Of a stretch of 64,000 bases of DNA, positions 33,801 through 46,791 are shown piece after piece. The position numbers and the translations under genes were made by a program. How positions within the stretch are numbered: the first letter of the stretch is position 1; the number at the start of each line of letters is the position of its first letter. Under the pieces are notes generated by a model. The model made no database searches, had not been told where the DNA came from, and worked only from the letters and a program-made list of their open reading frames with translations. The DNA comes from Membranipora membranacea (taxonomy: Eukaryota; Bryozoa; Gymnolaemata; Cheilostomatida; Membraniporidae): positions 11,718,001-11,782,000 of the forward strand of contig OU612067.1 in the NCBI GenBank assembly GCA_914767715.1. The letters are read 5' to 3'.

Positions 33801-36800
33801 GCCACAAAAACATAATTGTCATAAGCGTGACTAATTTGAATCGAATAAAAAAACAATCTAGTTTTGTTACAGTACAAGTGTGGGGATAAGAACTGGTCTA
33901 CCAAACAAAGCTCTGACTCCGAAGTATCAGCCACAGTTAATGGATTGGGAGGTAGTAGACGTCATACATGTTATGTTAAGGTGGACAAATCTCCAGAAAA
34001 TCCTGTCGAAGTCATTGGACAGACCAACTGTGCAGGTAAGATTGCCTGTACCGAATCTATATCAATATTAACAGAAATACAATAAAAGGCCGATCATTGT
34101 CCACACATGCACCGTCCCATGAGGCTTCACTCAGAACGTTTGAGCTACTTGATACGTAACCTACAACATTCACATTTGCTCGTTCTATTCTGTGGAAGTT
34201 CACAGATGGACGCTCAGTTAAGTCTGGATTGAAAATCCTCTCCAGGTTGTTTTGTGATCAAGTGTCTGAGAAATCTAGTAATTGTCACAAATAAGTAAGA
34301 CTAAAAATAGTTGCTGATGACTGGTATTTCTAGATGATGCCAGCCCGACACCAGAAAACCTTGCAGCTGTTGTTTCTAGACAAATTACATCCGACCAAAG
34401 AAAGAGATGGCTATATCGTATCACCTGGACGGTAGGTAGATTTAAATCTATTACAATATAAATCAGATTAATATTTGGAATAATCAGTCTAATGCTCTAT
34501 GATAGATTCGTAACAGGATGTTTTGTTCGTTGCCGATGCCAGTTTGAATAAACCTTTTTGGCAATCACAATAAACGCTGTTCACATGTCATCTACCTGTC
34601 ATCTGCTAATATGGCTTTTCATATGCATTGCTAAAGCATTTTATGCCGATATTGTGACTGCGAAGTTATACAATATGATTTTATAGATGCCGCCAGAATA
34701 TCGACTTGAGTGCTTGACAACAGTACACGGAAAATTTAAAGTTGAGATTGATAATCAGGTCTTAGCAAATCAACCAGATATGAGTTACACATATCTCACT
34801 GATGGGCATGTGAACCTACGTATCAGAATATGGTCACGCAACAACGTTGATCATATCTCTGTTACTCCAGCCCTCCTGGAATTAGTAACCCAAACCGGTT
34901 TGCGTGAGTAAATTTTTGTAAATTAGCAATAGCTCTAACTAACTAGGCACATGCTGGTGAATCTGTCATTATTTAATTCCCCTGTTGAATGTCTATTTCA
35001 ATCTTATTCTAACAAAATCACTGTCATCACTTTACCGTCTTTGCTCAACAGAGAGCCTTCTTTTACGCTTAGATAAACGCAGCAGCAGCAAATCCAGGTA
35101 TATAAGCCCCTTAAAGTAGAATCTTTTGATAGTTTTTCTGCTGCAAACTTAATGTTTGTTTGTTTGTTTGTTTCTATGGGAATTCCAGCTCCACAAAATG
35201 CACCTAGAAGTGTTACTCTGACAGCTCCTACTGATAACTGTGTGGAAATATTGTACACAGACGTTCAATACCCAAATGCTCCATCATCTCAGATTGAATA
35301 TCAGGTAGGTTTATATTTACTATGTTTTTTAGTACCTCTCCAGTCAAAAAGTTCTGACACTGATGAAGATTAAAAACCCATTCAACATTTAACTTTTATA
35401 CTCATAAGATTTGCACAATCCATTTTCGATAAAGATATAGCTCCTTTGATATACCACGTATCAAGGTTTCTGAGCACTCAGTGGAGCCATTTCCCTAACA
35501 CTCTCTTTTTCTGGTCATATACCCTGTAGGTTGTATTGTATCGAAAAAATCTCTTGCTTTTTCTGGCTTTACAACCTTTATATTTCTAAAAAGAAAGGAA
35601 ATGATGATTTTCACCTGTATTGTAAAGCATCAAGTGGTAGTATTACATAATATGATTATGTTTCTAACTTCCTTGTCATTAAACTGTTTGCTGATTTTTC
35701 AATCTTCTTCAGTGCAAATGTACTTCAATGAGCGACTGGGGAGCGATTCCACAGAACGGCCGAATCTGTATATACACAACATATCTACGTGTGACATGTC
35801 AGATAAGGGCAGTCAACAATGATAACAATGAGATTAGTGAGACAGCTTCAGCTTATGTATATACAAAATGTCGAGGTAAGAATTGTTTTGGAATGTAATC
35901 TAATTTCTCGTAATTACAGTATTTGTAATGTACAACTAAGGTGTGTATCAAAACTAATAGTGACACGGTCATATAAAATCAACCTCACTCCTATTTTACA
36001 GCACCGAGTAAACCGCGCAATATACACTACAGAGATAATGGTTTGGAGAGAACTGGTGATCGAATGATGAGAAAGTACAGAATTACCTGGGAGGTAAGTC
36101 AGTTATCTATTGGATGGAAATTTAGTGTTTACGGATGTTGATGAAAAATTGTTCATTTGGATGGAATACAGTTTTAAATTGTCAACATAAATTTGTTAAC
36201 ACAATTTCCGCGAAATCAATATTGCGACATTGACCCAAGTTTTATTGTGCAGAGAAAAGGTCATCCCAATACCAATGAGACTGAAAATGATGTCCCTTCA
36301 TAATATATATAATTGGTCCAATTTGCCAGTTTATACTTACATATAGTGATCACTCTAATGTTATAGTTATCGTTTTCAGTATTTTTCCGGTAAAGAATTT
36401 TTGTAAAAACTTTATACCTTCTCGAATTATTATTCCAATACAATGTAATGAAACTGGGAATGATGTCATGTGGCAATACATTTAATTGACCAATTGGTTC
36501 CTGCATCTAATGATCATTTTACTGATATACTAGTTTTCAGTTGTCCAATCTATCGTGGTAGCACAGTTGATAGAGGCTGGTTCACTGGCGCAGGAGGCCT
36601 TGTTTCAATCTCCATTTGAGGCAAAAAGTTTCATGTAAATTATGTAATTTGACACAGTTGCATCATAGTGACATCCAAGAGCAGATGATAAATCTGAAAT
36701 CCGAAATCAGATGGTGAGGATCACCAGAATATCAAAACTATATATAATCTATTTTAAGAACTGTTTATATATGACAAAATCTGTTGGTTGGGACTTACGT

Positions 36801-39800
36801 CAGGTAAGGGTGAAGTCCCCCATCATGTTTTAATGGGTGGGACGACTTTACTTCCTTCGAATTTTTTGTAGGCTCCTTCAACAAAAAACTGTGACTCCAT
36901 AAGTTCATACTCCTTCAAAGATCCGCAGAACACATGGCGTTCAACAACATCGCTGTTTTATGACATCTACACAGACGGAGATGTGGGGGTCACTGTTAGA
37001 GTGAAAGCTATAAACAACCCCAACAAGTCTTCTGCAGCTCAGAGTAAATCGTGGACTACAGCCCCTTTCTGTGAGCTATAATATGTATCTGAACATACAG
37101 ACTGTATGTGTAGACCATTGGTACCAGAGCCTCATGTGACGTTATGATGAAACACTGATTTATCTCAGCCAAGTTTTGTTTTTTCTTATTGGATTGTGTT
37201 GTGATGAGATAGAAGTAGACACCAACCTACATAGGCGAGACGGATCAATTTTTTTCAATTTTTTGTTAGATCCGCAAATAGCACCGGAAAGCTTTACTTT
37301 AACTGCAGACTCATCGACATGTGTAAGGATGAACTGGAGTCCACCTCTCTATCCTAATGGCGGTGTCACATCCTATAAGGTAATAATTATTGTTTCCTCT
37401 AAATACTCATATACTTCTGTACTATACGCTTTTTCTTAAGGTGGTTGCTCAGCGTCATGTTCATTACTAAATGCCCAATTTCTATTATACATCAGCATGG
37501 CCATCTCCTAGTTTTTTTTAGAAATTTCTATGCCTTTTCAATTCCATTGTCACAAGGACAATGAAATTTAAGGATTCCTGTAAATGAAAACTTCTCACTA
37601 AGAATATCAGAATATATTGACTCTTACTGTAAATTTCACATAAACACACAATACATTTATATTATTTAAATACTGATAGTACAAGTGCATTGATGGAAGC
37701 AGCTCATGGCAAACAGTTCAAAGCAGCGCAAACCAAAGACAGGATTGTAATCATCTCCCCAACACAGATGTCACCTGTGATCTGAAGGCTGTGAACAATC
37801 ACGGAGATAGTGAAACATCAACAATGACTGCAAGGACATTGTGTGATAGTAAGATCATTTTTATGATTAATGTTATTCAGTCACAAAAAGTGCTAGCGAT
37901 GCTACTGGAAATCAGGTTATCTGTCATAGAAATTTATCAAAACCACTAATTCACCAACCTTCAAATGTAAGACCTGCATTTTATCCCATTTTGTCCGTAG
38001 AGCAGATTTAAGTATAATTGAAGCATAACAATAAAACTTTAAGGTAGATATCTAGGGCAAGGTCTCAGAAGGTTTGGCACTTCAGTTTCCTGTCAGATAA
38101 AAGCTCAGAACGCCAAGGGTTGGAGTGAAACTGCTTCTAGGGGCCCAGTGAGGACCCTGTGTGATTGTGAGTAGTTATTGGTTATGAATATCATCTAAGG
38201 AGTTCTCTGGATCATGAAAATCTTCACTTTTTGACATATATATATATATTTGGCACATCCCGGCTCAGGAGAATACAGGATACTAAACTATTTTTAGACA
38301 TCTTGACTCGTAAAATTTATTGATTGTGAAAACAGGATTCCTTCTTCTACTTCACAATAATCTATTTTATATCAAAGATCCTTCCAAGCCTAAAAATGTA
38401 CAGCTAACACTGCGAGGCGAAGTAAATAGCAGTGGCAGAAGAAGATTGAAATACAGAGTCAGCTGGCAGGTAATAGCAGGAATCAATTAGAACCGGGCAA
38501 TTGAACTGAATTTAACTGCCAGATCGATTTTAAGTCAAGCTCATTCCATATATTTGCCAATTGGATGCATTGACATATGACATGCATTAAATTTTTTAGC
38601 ACAGTGAGTATAAACAAGGAGTAAATTTGGTATGATAAAGTTGACAGAAGCTTGATGACTACTCATGTCATTCTGAGTAACTCAACAAATGAGTTACCAG
38701 TGAATGATGTCATAGACTTTCCATTTAGTAATATGTTAACCGATTGCGCCATCTCACCATGGGGATGGTGAGATGGCGCAATCGGTTAGCCGCTTGCTAT
38801 TCACTGCCAGGCGATTAGTGCCGCAGGAGTTGTGGGTTCGAGTCCTACTGGGGGAGCTTTCATTGTTGATTGTTCCAGCCCCCAGCACCCTCGGTTGTTT
38901 ACCTCTCCTACTATGACAATATCAAAGCAGTTTGGACCTTATTATTTTGTGATTGAATGATAATCGCTATAATCAATGAAAAAATGGTTTAGTGATTATT
39001 TATACCAAGTTTGAGAACTAAATGGTATTATGATAATATCATGTGGTGACGGCATATTCAATTTTTTTATTACAGGACCCTGACTTCCATTATTGTAACA
39101 GCCTGAGAAGTACAAATACTTTTCGAATTTCATCACCCAATTTGAATGGTTTCAAGTACAGAAATAGAAATGGCAACCGTTCCTATGATTTGTATGCAGA
39201 CGGAAATAGAGCTCTAGAGGCATCTGTTGAAGCATTCAACAACAATAATAACAAATCACTGGCTGAAACGGTATCTATCACAACTCAATCAATAAGTAAG
39301 TGGCTAGAGGATATAACCCTCTAAACGGGTCACCATTTGAGTAAGTGTCTAGACCAAGCACCCACGAAATGCGTTCTGCAAATGCATTCTTTTCTTGTTT
39401 TTTATTTGTTTTCACTTGTTTAGTTGTTGTGTTATAATCATAGAGTTAATTAGACAGAAAAATATAATGACCATGAGCTTTGTGAGGTACTAAGGCGCTA
39501 AGGCCCTTTATTGTGTGTGACCTTACGTCATTGTTTTGCGTTAGAGTGATCTTAGGTTATTTTGATTATTTTATTTTTGCAGGGCCTCAAACGACACCAG
39601 AAGAATTTGCAATGGTAGGAAAGACATATCAATGTGTGACTCTGACATGGGAAGCAACGCAATACCCTAACGGTTATATTTCACACTACCAGGTTTGTAA
39701 AATTTGACCGTAAGGAAAAATAAGTCATGTTATGAGAAGACTAGCACACACAAAATAGCAATCATAGCTTCATCAACAGTACCAGAAGTGCCTGTCATAA

Positions 39801-42800
39801 TTTGGAATTGCAAAATATCGATCCATCGATCAGCATTGTGAGATTTTCAGTCACATAAAGACATCCAAAATACAAAATCCACAGCATATTATACTCTTCA
39901 GGTAAAATACATTGCAATGCTTTTATGTCACAATTACCAGTCTTAGTGGGAAATCCGTTTTCTAAACCAGATTATGACTTTATTGCATCCTGAACTGCTT
40001 TCGACCCCTTTATTCAGTTGAGCAATTCTGTTTTGCAAAGTTGAATGTTTCTCAACTGACTTTGGATTGCTATTTGAGGTGTGTGTTTATAATATTTTCA
40101 CAGTATAAATGTACAGGAAATGAATCTTGGTCAAACACAAACGGGAACATCTACACACAAGATCAATGTGGTTATGATGCATACACAGAAGTAGAATGTC
40201 AGATAAAAGCAACAAATCAGATAGGAGACAGTGATGAGGCTTCCCAAAGTAAACGAACGCTGTGCACATGTAAGATGATAGTTTCGCAACCAGCTTTTGG
40301 GCAACATTCACTTCGGAAATGCAGCATAGCTAATTTTGTGAAGATTTCCACATAAAAACTGATTCGGGTCTGTCAAGGGAATGCTTTCAATAGGAGTGAT
40401 TGCTCAGGGGCTCACAAATCTTTCAACAGTCAACAAAATGGTGTGAAGGCAATAAAATTAAATATATTTAAATTTTAAATCAAACTCAGTTTAGTGTCTA
40501 GAACCAATTCACTACACATAAAAAAACATATTTAAGATTATTGGATTGATCCCTCTGGGTTAGTCACAATGACTGAACGTTATTTTGTTTGTATATACTT
40601 TAGATCCAGTCTTGCCGAGTAACCTCACCAATTTCGTCAGTGATGACATAAACAACCTTTCAAACAGACCGAGGAGAAGTATAAAATTGAGTCTACCACT
40701 AACGGTGAGTAAAATATACTCGAACGATCCAAGATATTTTCTGTAGAGCTTTCAGTTGTAGCTGTGATAACCTGGCTGTAATATGGACAGCGTCATAAAC
40801 TTATTGTATTAATGCTTTCAATTCCTTACACCTCAGGAAATAAACCCCAAATGCAAAGAGGTGAAAGATGATGGAATATCATTCAGGGTCGTTGGAGTGG
40901 GGACAGAGGCTGGTAACATGCAGTCTATCAGTGATTTAAACGCTGTGACAGACTATTCAGTACAAATCATGGTGAAAAATGATCGTGAATACCAGGCAAA
41001 CAAAACCATCACATACACCACTGGGGAGTTAGGTAAGCTCAAGTCATAGTATAATATAATATAATAATAGTAATATAGCACATAATATTTCTTATACTCT
41101 CTACTTAAAATAATGGAACCTAACAGAGTGTTCTTGTGTATCAGATTTCGATTGATTGTCATAATATATAGGTCTGGTGATGGGGATGGGGGGATGAGGT
41201 ATATAGGACACTGCAGATGGATATGATATTATATGGATATTTATGATGAGATAAAGAGATGTCCGAGAGAGAGAAACCTTAGTTACTTTACAACCAGAAG
41301 CTTACAAACTAAGATCAGAGTGCGCTCAATTTACTTGAGGTTATGTTTGAGAATGAAACATCTTGAAACATCCTGCATTTCTACTAATTTTGATGTTACA
41401 GCTCCTTATACAGGACCAAAATTGCAAATTGACTTTACCAGCTCTTGTGCCATACTAAACTTAGATACACCAGACGAACCTAATGGGAATATCACCCACT
41501 ATAAGGTATGCCTAGATAGAACTCATCCCTGTGTTGATGTAAAGGTGTTCATCGAAAAATACAAAACAACCAAGCTTGGAAGGAAGTTTGATGCACAATA
41601 TCTATGAATCAAATATATAATATCAGTTTATCTGGGTCTCATATACGCTATCAAAGAGAAGTCAGTGCTCCCACTTTATGAAAAACTGAACCAATTTAAA
41701 TGCCTAACAATTCATGCTTCTTTTCAGTATGGTTGTTGGGAATTTAGCAGCGTTCAAGATATAAGCAGCAGTCAAGATCTTAATAACACAGTGAATTCCT
41801 CTCACCTTTTTGAGAATGAGAACAAGATGGAGATTTGTGGTTTTGGACCTGCTGTCAGGATCCAATGTAGAGCTTTTGCTGTTAACAGCATTGGCTCAAG
41901 CCCAAAAAATGAGAGCGATGGATATACAGTTGTTGCAGGTTGGTAAAAATAACATATAAGCAGCCTAAATAAAAACTTTTTGGCACCTTGCCAAAACGAA
42001 AGAGCATTGAACACTAACAACCCATTTCCCACATAGGGGCAGAGAAATTTTACATATTTTATTAATATCATGATGTCAATCACAAATTGCAGTGATAAGT
42101 GTGGTGCCAGAGGTTGGAACAATAAATGAGACATCTGGAACTGTAGATATCAAGATATTCCCTGTCACTCCAGAGAATGATCAGGTCACAATAAGGTAAG
42201 ATAGATGAGAGCCAAGGGTATTTTTACAATGATACATGATAGCATTCAAAGTGATACTGTTAAAATTTAAAATCTTGATACGCAACAAAATTTCTTTCAT
42301 TGTGTAAACTAGATAGCATCAAAAGGAAGCTTGCGTGCATCCAAATATTAACATTATGGTAAAAAGCAAAGTTCAGAGACAGTGGTCATGTTTAAACCAA
42401 CCTGGAATAAAAGTTTCGAGTAAAGATTTTCATAACGTTCACTAGAAAATGATAGACCGTGGTTCTATGTTGTTATTGTACAAACAAAAAAGCGTGTGGT
42501 GCTTATGTCTCACCAGGAGGTGGCTCAGTTGGTTAGAAAGCCGGACTTCCATCGAGCAGACATTGAAGGTTGTGGGTTCAAATTCCACTACAGTCATTTT
42601 TTTATTGGGTTAGGTTGGTCCCCGGGTGTGCACCAACCTGTCTAGAAACAGAGAGCAAACTAGCAATTGCAGACATTTGAATCCAACATCTCGCTGCCTA
42701 TGCTTCAGGGTGTGGCATGTGATCAGAACCACTGATTTAAATCAACAATTTTCAATCAATCATGTTTTAAATGTGGCAACCATACTACAAAAATTAATCA

Positions 42801-45800
42801 CTCAATTCAAAAACAGTACCGAGTAAATTGTTTTCCGATCTCTTGTGTTCAACATTGTGTGTGTAAAATTGAAATATATCTTTTTGGATAGCTACAGCCA
42901 AATTAAATTACATTTTGTTAAATGTTATGGACCATGATGAATAAACAAAAACTGAGCTGAGGATTAATATTGATGTCTGAGATTACTATTCATTGTCACA
43001 ATTTTAAATGATGACCTTCACTTTTGAATCTTCCTAATATCAAGTTTTGATATTCTTTAGCCGATACATTATTGTTATGAATGAGAACGGAGGTGAAGAA
43101 AGGAGTAGAAAGAAGCGGTCTCTGCCATCAAAATGCAGCATCCATCAGTTGTACAACTCAACTATTGCTGCTGAAAACAACCAAACATGCTACGTAACAG
43201 CTGTTATTGATTCCGAGGAGGTGAAAGAAGATGGGCTGGAATTCAAAGTCGGCGATGGGAAGACAAGAAATGGGTACTATAACCAGCCACTGACAAAAGA
43301 TCAATCATACAGTTTCCACATCGGATTCGAAGGCACTATCAATGTAAGTGAAAAGCTAATGAATTATCAAACACTGTCCATATTCGAATTTATTGTATTA
43401 TCCAGGTATGTGTCAAACTTGTAAGACTACCGAAGCTGTTTTCTTTCAATGCTGATTGCCTTGATTCATGATAGGAGTTCGCATTTTTTTAAATTCATTT
43501 ATTGGAATCATTTTTCATCCTTCTTCAGGGTAGAAATACAACATTCAAGCAATTCACAGTATCGCGATCATTTGAAGGTTAGTAAGTCAGAATTATCCTG
43601 TAAATGACACAAATCTATCCAATACGGTGCTGCAAAGTGTTGAAATGGAATGCATTGACTTTGATGATCTTTATCATTTTGACCATCATTTCAATAAAAA
43701 CTTTCTCAGCGGCATTGGATCTCATATCTAAAGTTGAACAACGCAGTCACGAATGTATCAAACAACATTTTGATACCTATTGTGACTTAAAGAGGCCTGT
43801 TTCAAATTGGTTGTTCTTTTTATGAGTTGTGCCACAAGAAATTGATATAAATCACTGAACTTATCCATCATAGAGTCTACGTTGTCTTCCCAAAGAATGT
43901 GATCCCAGGAGACATTAGAAAACAGTTTTGTTATGTTTAAAGGACTCAATTTTGAATAATCATTATATGGCATTTTGATTCGCTCAGTATCTTTTCGAAT
44001 TTTGTAAATTCTATTAGTAAAGATAAAAAAAATGGCCACATAATGAGTACTCCATAACACCACTTGAAGAACAAAATTCAGGTTTTGTGACATATATATT
44101 TTTTTAAAAATTTTTTAAAAGTAATCACTTTTCATTTAGCTGCTCTCCAGCAATCTTTACATTAATATAATGATACAGATACAGATACCTATAAGATCGA
44201 TGATATATGATACAAGATACATAAGATACTCTTTAAGAAGGGAGATAAAACAGACCCTTGCAATTACAGACCAATTTCCAGTCTGCCAATCATATCAAAG
44301 GTGTTTGAGCTAGATATGAAAAATCAAATTATGACCTTTATCGAAACACATGGAATACTCTCAGATCGACAATTCCGTTTTTCGTAAGCACCATTCTAGT
44401 GAACAGTTACTACTTTCTCTTTTACAAAATTGGAGAACAACGCTAGACAACCCTCAACCGAATTTCATAGGTGCACTGTCTTTGGACGTACGTAAAGCAT
44501 TTGACACTATAAATCATGGACAACTCATCCACACTCTAAAGCGACTAAATTTTGCAGAGTCAACAACAAAATTATTTACATCCTATCTTTCACATCGAAC
44601 CCAAATCATGAAAGTTGATCATGATCAGTCCAGTGCACTACCGATTACATGTGGAGTACCCCAAGGAAGTGTTCTAGGTCCAATCTTATTCAATCTTGCT
44701 ATCAATGATCTCCTTAACAAGCACAAAACTGCATTCGCTTACGCTGATGACACTGTTATTTACTGGACAGCAACAGATATCCATACCTTAATGGATAAAT
44801 CTGAGTCATTGATGAGAGAAGTATCGAATTGGTATTCAAACAATCTCCTTCAACTCAACTTATCCAAAACTCAATACTGTATTTTCTCAAATAGAAAAGT
44901 AGAAGATTTTTACCAAATCCAAATAAACAATTTGAAAATAGAATCCAAGCATTCACTCAATCTTCTTGGAGTTATTCTTGATTCAGAACTTAGTTTAACC
45001 CCTCAGGCTAATGCCACCGCCTCTAAAGCAAACAAAATGGTCTACTTGTTATCAAAACTAAAAAAATACATGACAGTAGAAAACTCATTGAAGACTTACA
45101 AATCACTGATCAGACCTATAGTAGAATACTGCTCATCATTGTACCTTGATGGTTTAGCCAAAAATTCAGAGACATTAGAAAAAGTACAAAATAAAGCAAT
45201 CAGAATCATAACTTCAGCCCCCAAACAATTTTCTGTCACATCTTGCCGCTTGCTCCTAAATTTACATACTCTCCACAGTAGAAGTAATTTTCTTTTTCAC
45301 AATTTTTTCAAATCGAGGGTCCATAAAGGCCATGCATCCAAGCACATACTTCATCTCGTTAGCAAATCAAACAGACATACACGATCACTTCGTAGCAACT
45401 GTGCAATAATTAAACCCTCATTTAGATCAAACCTAGGCAAATCAGCCTATTTTAAGTATTTTTCATACATTTGTAACTAAATCAACCAAGCCTCATGAAT
45501 CATTATCATTTAATCGCACCTAATGTTGTTAACTTGTATTTTTTATTTGCCACTCTCTGTTTCTTCTTTTCTTTTTTCATCTTATTCATGCAATTTATGA
45601 TACCATGCTTTCATTATCCTACACACTATATAGTATGTAACACCCTACCACTTATATCTTTTTATTCAAGTCATTTTTTGTATCTATGTTAATGTGTATG
45701 AGGTCAACAAGTTATTTTTAATTTGCTTTAATTATAAACTTTTAGAAAACCTCAATAAATAAATAAATAAATAAATAAATAAATGAAACACAAGATTGCT

Positions 45801-46791
45801 GATACATGATATGACTCATCTTATTAGCGCACCCTTGTACAATGTAAGGGTGGGCAAGCTAGGTCATTGATCGGAGAGCTCATCTCCTGCAGCAGAATGG
45901 GTAGCGACTGGGATTCGAACCTGCAACTCTCAGATTGAGAAGTTTGAATCCTAACCACTACACCACCCTGCCTGATCTATTAATGTACCTGTGTTTTCGG
46001 TGACCCGGGTAGGGGCATCAATCAATTGGTGTAAAGAGATTGTGATAAAACGTTACTATTTCAACTACTTTTGGTTTTCCTGTCAAGCAAATTAATATCA
46101 AAGTCCCCAAATATTGTTATATCATTATATTTTTTTATTTATATATGCATATATATTTTTATCTGTATATCTATCCAATCATTTGGTCTTTGTCATGTAT
46201 GAATTTGAGTTGAAGTGACACAACCTATTATTCAATAAATGGTCACATCATTATTTTATGGATTTGACCGGTAATAACTAGACTAATAAACACATATTGG
46301 CCCATTGAAAATAGATCGATCAATGTTTCTAGGCATATCTTTGCTCACTCAACAACATTTTCTGAGTTTTGTTGATTTTTGAGTTGTTCTTTCTCTTTAC
46401 AGTTCAAATTTTGATCAGTGTGTTTGTCCCAGCACTAGTAATTATGGGGATATTACTAGTTGTTATCTATCTGAGGAAACGAACAGTACCACCCCAGACA
46501 AACACTGAGTCCATCAGCGGACTATCTAATGTAGCTGCTGTTAGAAATCACGATGATACATTGTATCCTCCCCCGTATGAGGAGATTGAGTTGAGATCAA
46601 GCGTCGTGTCCAACACTCAGTATGCAGAGATTACTGACCTGACGGATAGACAAAGAAACGATAAGACATACGAAAACTTTGAACCCAAACCGCAAGACGA
46701 TCACAATCAGTATGAGGCACTTCGATCCCTCACTGATGCTAGTGCGACTGACAATGATCATCTTTATGCTAGGGCTCAACCCAGATACTAA
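30817..46791 (+). CDS. Gene C: shorter receptor copy lacking FN3-6/7 and sushi
   Basis: Exons: 30817-30877, 31763-32026, 32585-32791, 33408-33517, 33873-34035, 34334-34431, 34687-34903, 35189-35304, 35713-35875, 36002-36093, 36872-37070, 37270-37379, 37680-37848, possibly 38086-38166, 38378-38469, 39076-39295, 39583-39692, 40104-40269, 40604-40704, 40837-41032, 41402-41505, 41728-41938, 42093-42195, 43061-43343, 43529-43577, 46403-46791. Exon lengths equal those of gene B one for one. A deletion removed FN3-6, the first half of FN3-7 and part of its second half; another removed the sushi exon. Because every lost block is phase 1 to phase 1, the frame survives: 1357 aa with the remnant exon or 1330 aa if it is skipped. 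The signal peptide, RKKR site, TM and seven tail tyrosines are kept. No internal stop was found, so it may be functional. Confidence 0.82.
31059..31523. other. Unassigned open stretch in gene C intron 1
   Basis: A 154-codon open frame on the plus strand lies in the 0.9 kb first intron. No family was recognised. Parts of the intron (about 30950-31050) resemble gene B intron 1 near 7200-7290. It may be a decayed transposon piece; nothing marks it as an exon. Confidence 0.3.
36555..36620 (+). repeat. tRNA-derived SINE-like sequence, gene C copy
   Basis: Same site as 16594-16660, in the FN3-4 intron; one A-box change (GTTGATAGAGG). Confidence 0.55.
38737..38857 (+). repeat. tRNA-like sequence preceded by a perfect 24-bp-arm hairpin
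   Basis: The 24 bp at 38737-38760 are the exact reverse complement of 38765-38788, separated by GGGG. The right arm is the 5' part of a tRNA-like sequence: ATGGCGCAATCGGTTAG (A box) and TTGTGGGTTCGAGTCC (perfect B box) at 38764-38857. The roughly 90-nt length allows a long variable arm, as in Leu/Ser tRNAs. It lies in the FN3-8 intron of gene C only. It is absent from genes B and D, so it is a recent insertion. Confidence 0.75.
42516..42596 (+). repeat. tRNA-derived SINE-like sequence, gene C copy
   Basis: Same site as 24020-24100, with a better B box (GTGGGTTCAAATTCC). Confidence 0.65.
43705..44093 (-). mobile_element. Non-LTR fragment, antisense, gene C copy
   Basis: Same fragment as in gene B at 25205-25480, with an open frame of 111 codons on the minus strand (43758-44093) containing KLFSNVSWDHILWEDNVDSM. 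Family assignment is tentative. Confidence 0.45.
44230..45782 (+). mobile_element. 5'-truncated CR1/L2-like non-LTR retrotransposon inserted in gene C
   Basis: Comparison with gene B places the insert exactly between GATAC and ATGAAACAC. It starts inside RT (LFKKGDKTDPCNYRPIS), has a frameshift near 44390, then a 376-codon frame (44350-45480) with ALSLDVRKAFDTINH, GVPQGSVLGPILFNLAIND and an intact FAYADDT box, ending in a natural stop. About 300 bp of 3' UTR end in an (AATA)n tail. 5' truncation, short-repeat tail and lack of a clear target duplication fit CR1/L2-group elements. It sits in the intron where gene B has its sushi-exon acceptor downstream. Confidence 0.9.
45899..45972 (-). repeat. 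Antisense tRNA-derived SINE-like sequence, gene C copy
   Basis: Same as 25851-25924. It lies downstream of the retroelement insertion. Confidence 0.65.
46403..46791 (+). other. Gene C last exon: transmembrane and tail
   Basis: Same length as gene B's exon. It starts VQILISVFVPALVIM and keeps YPPPYEEIEL, QYAEI, TYENF, QYEAL, LYAR and the final RY*. Substitutions cluster between the tyrosines (e.g. TGVTD to TDLTD). Confidence 0.85.
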
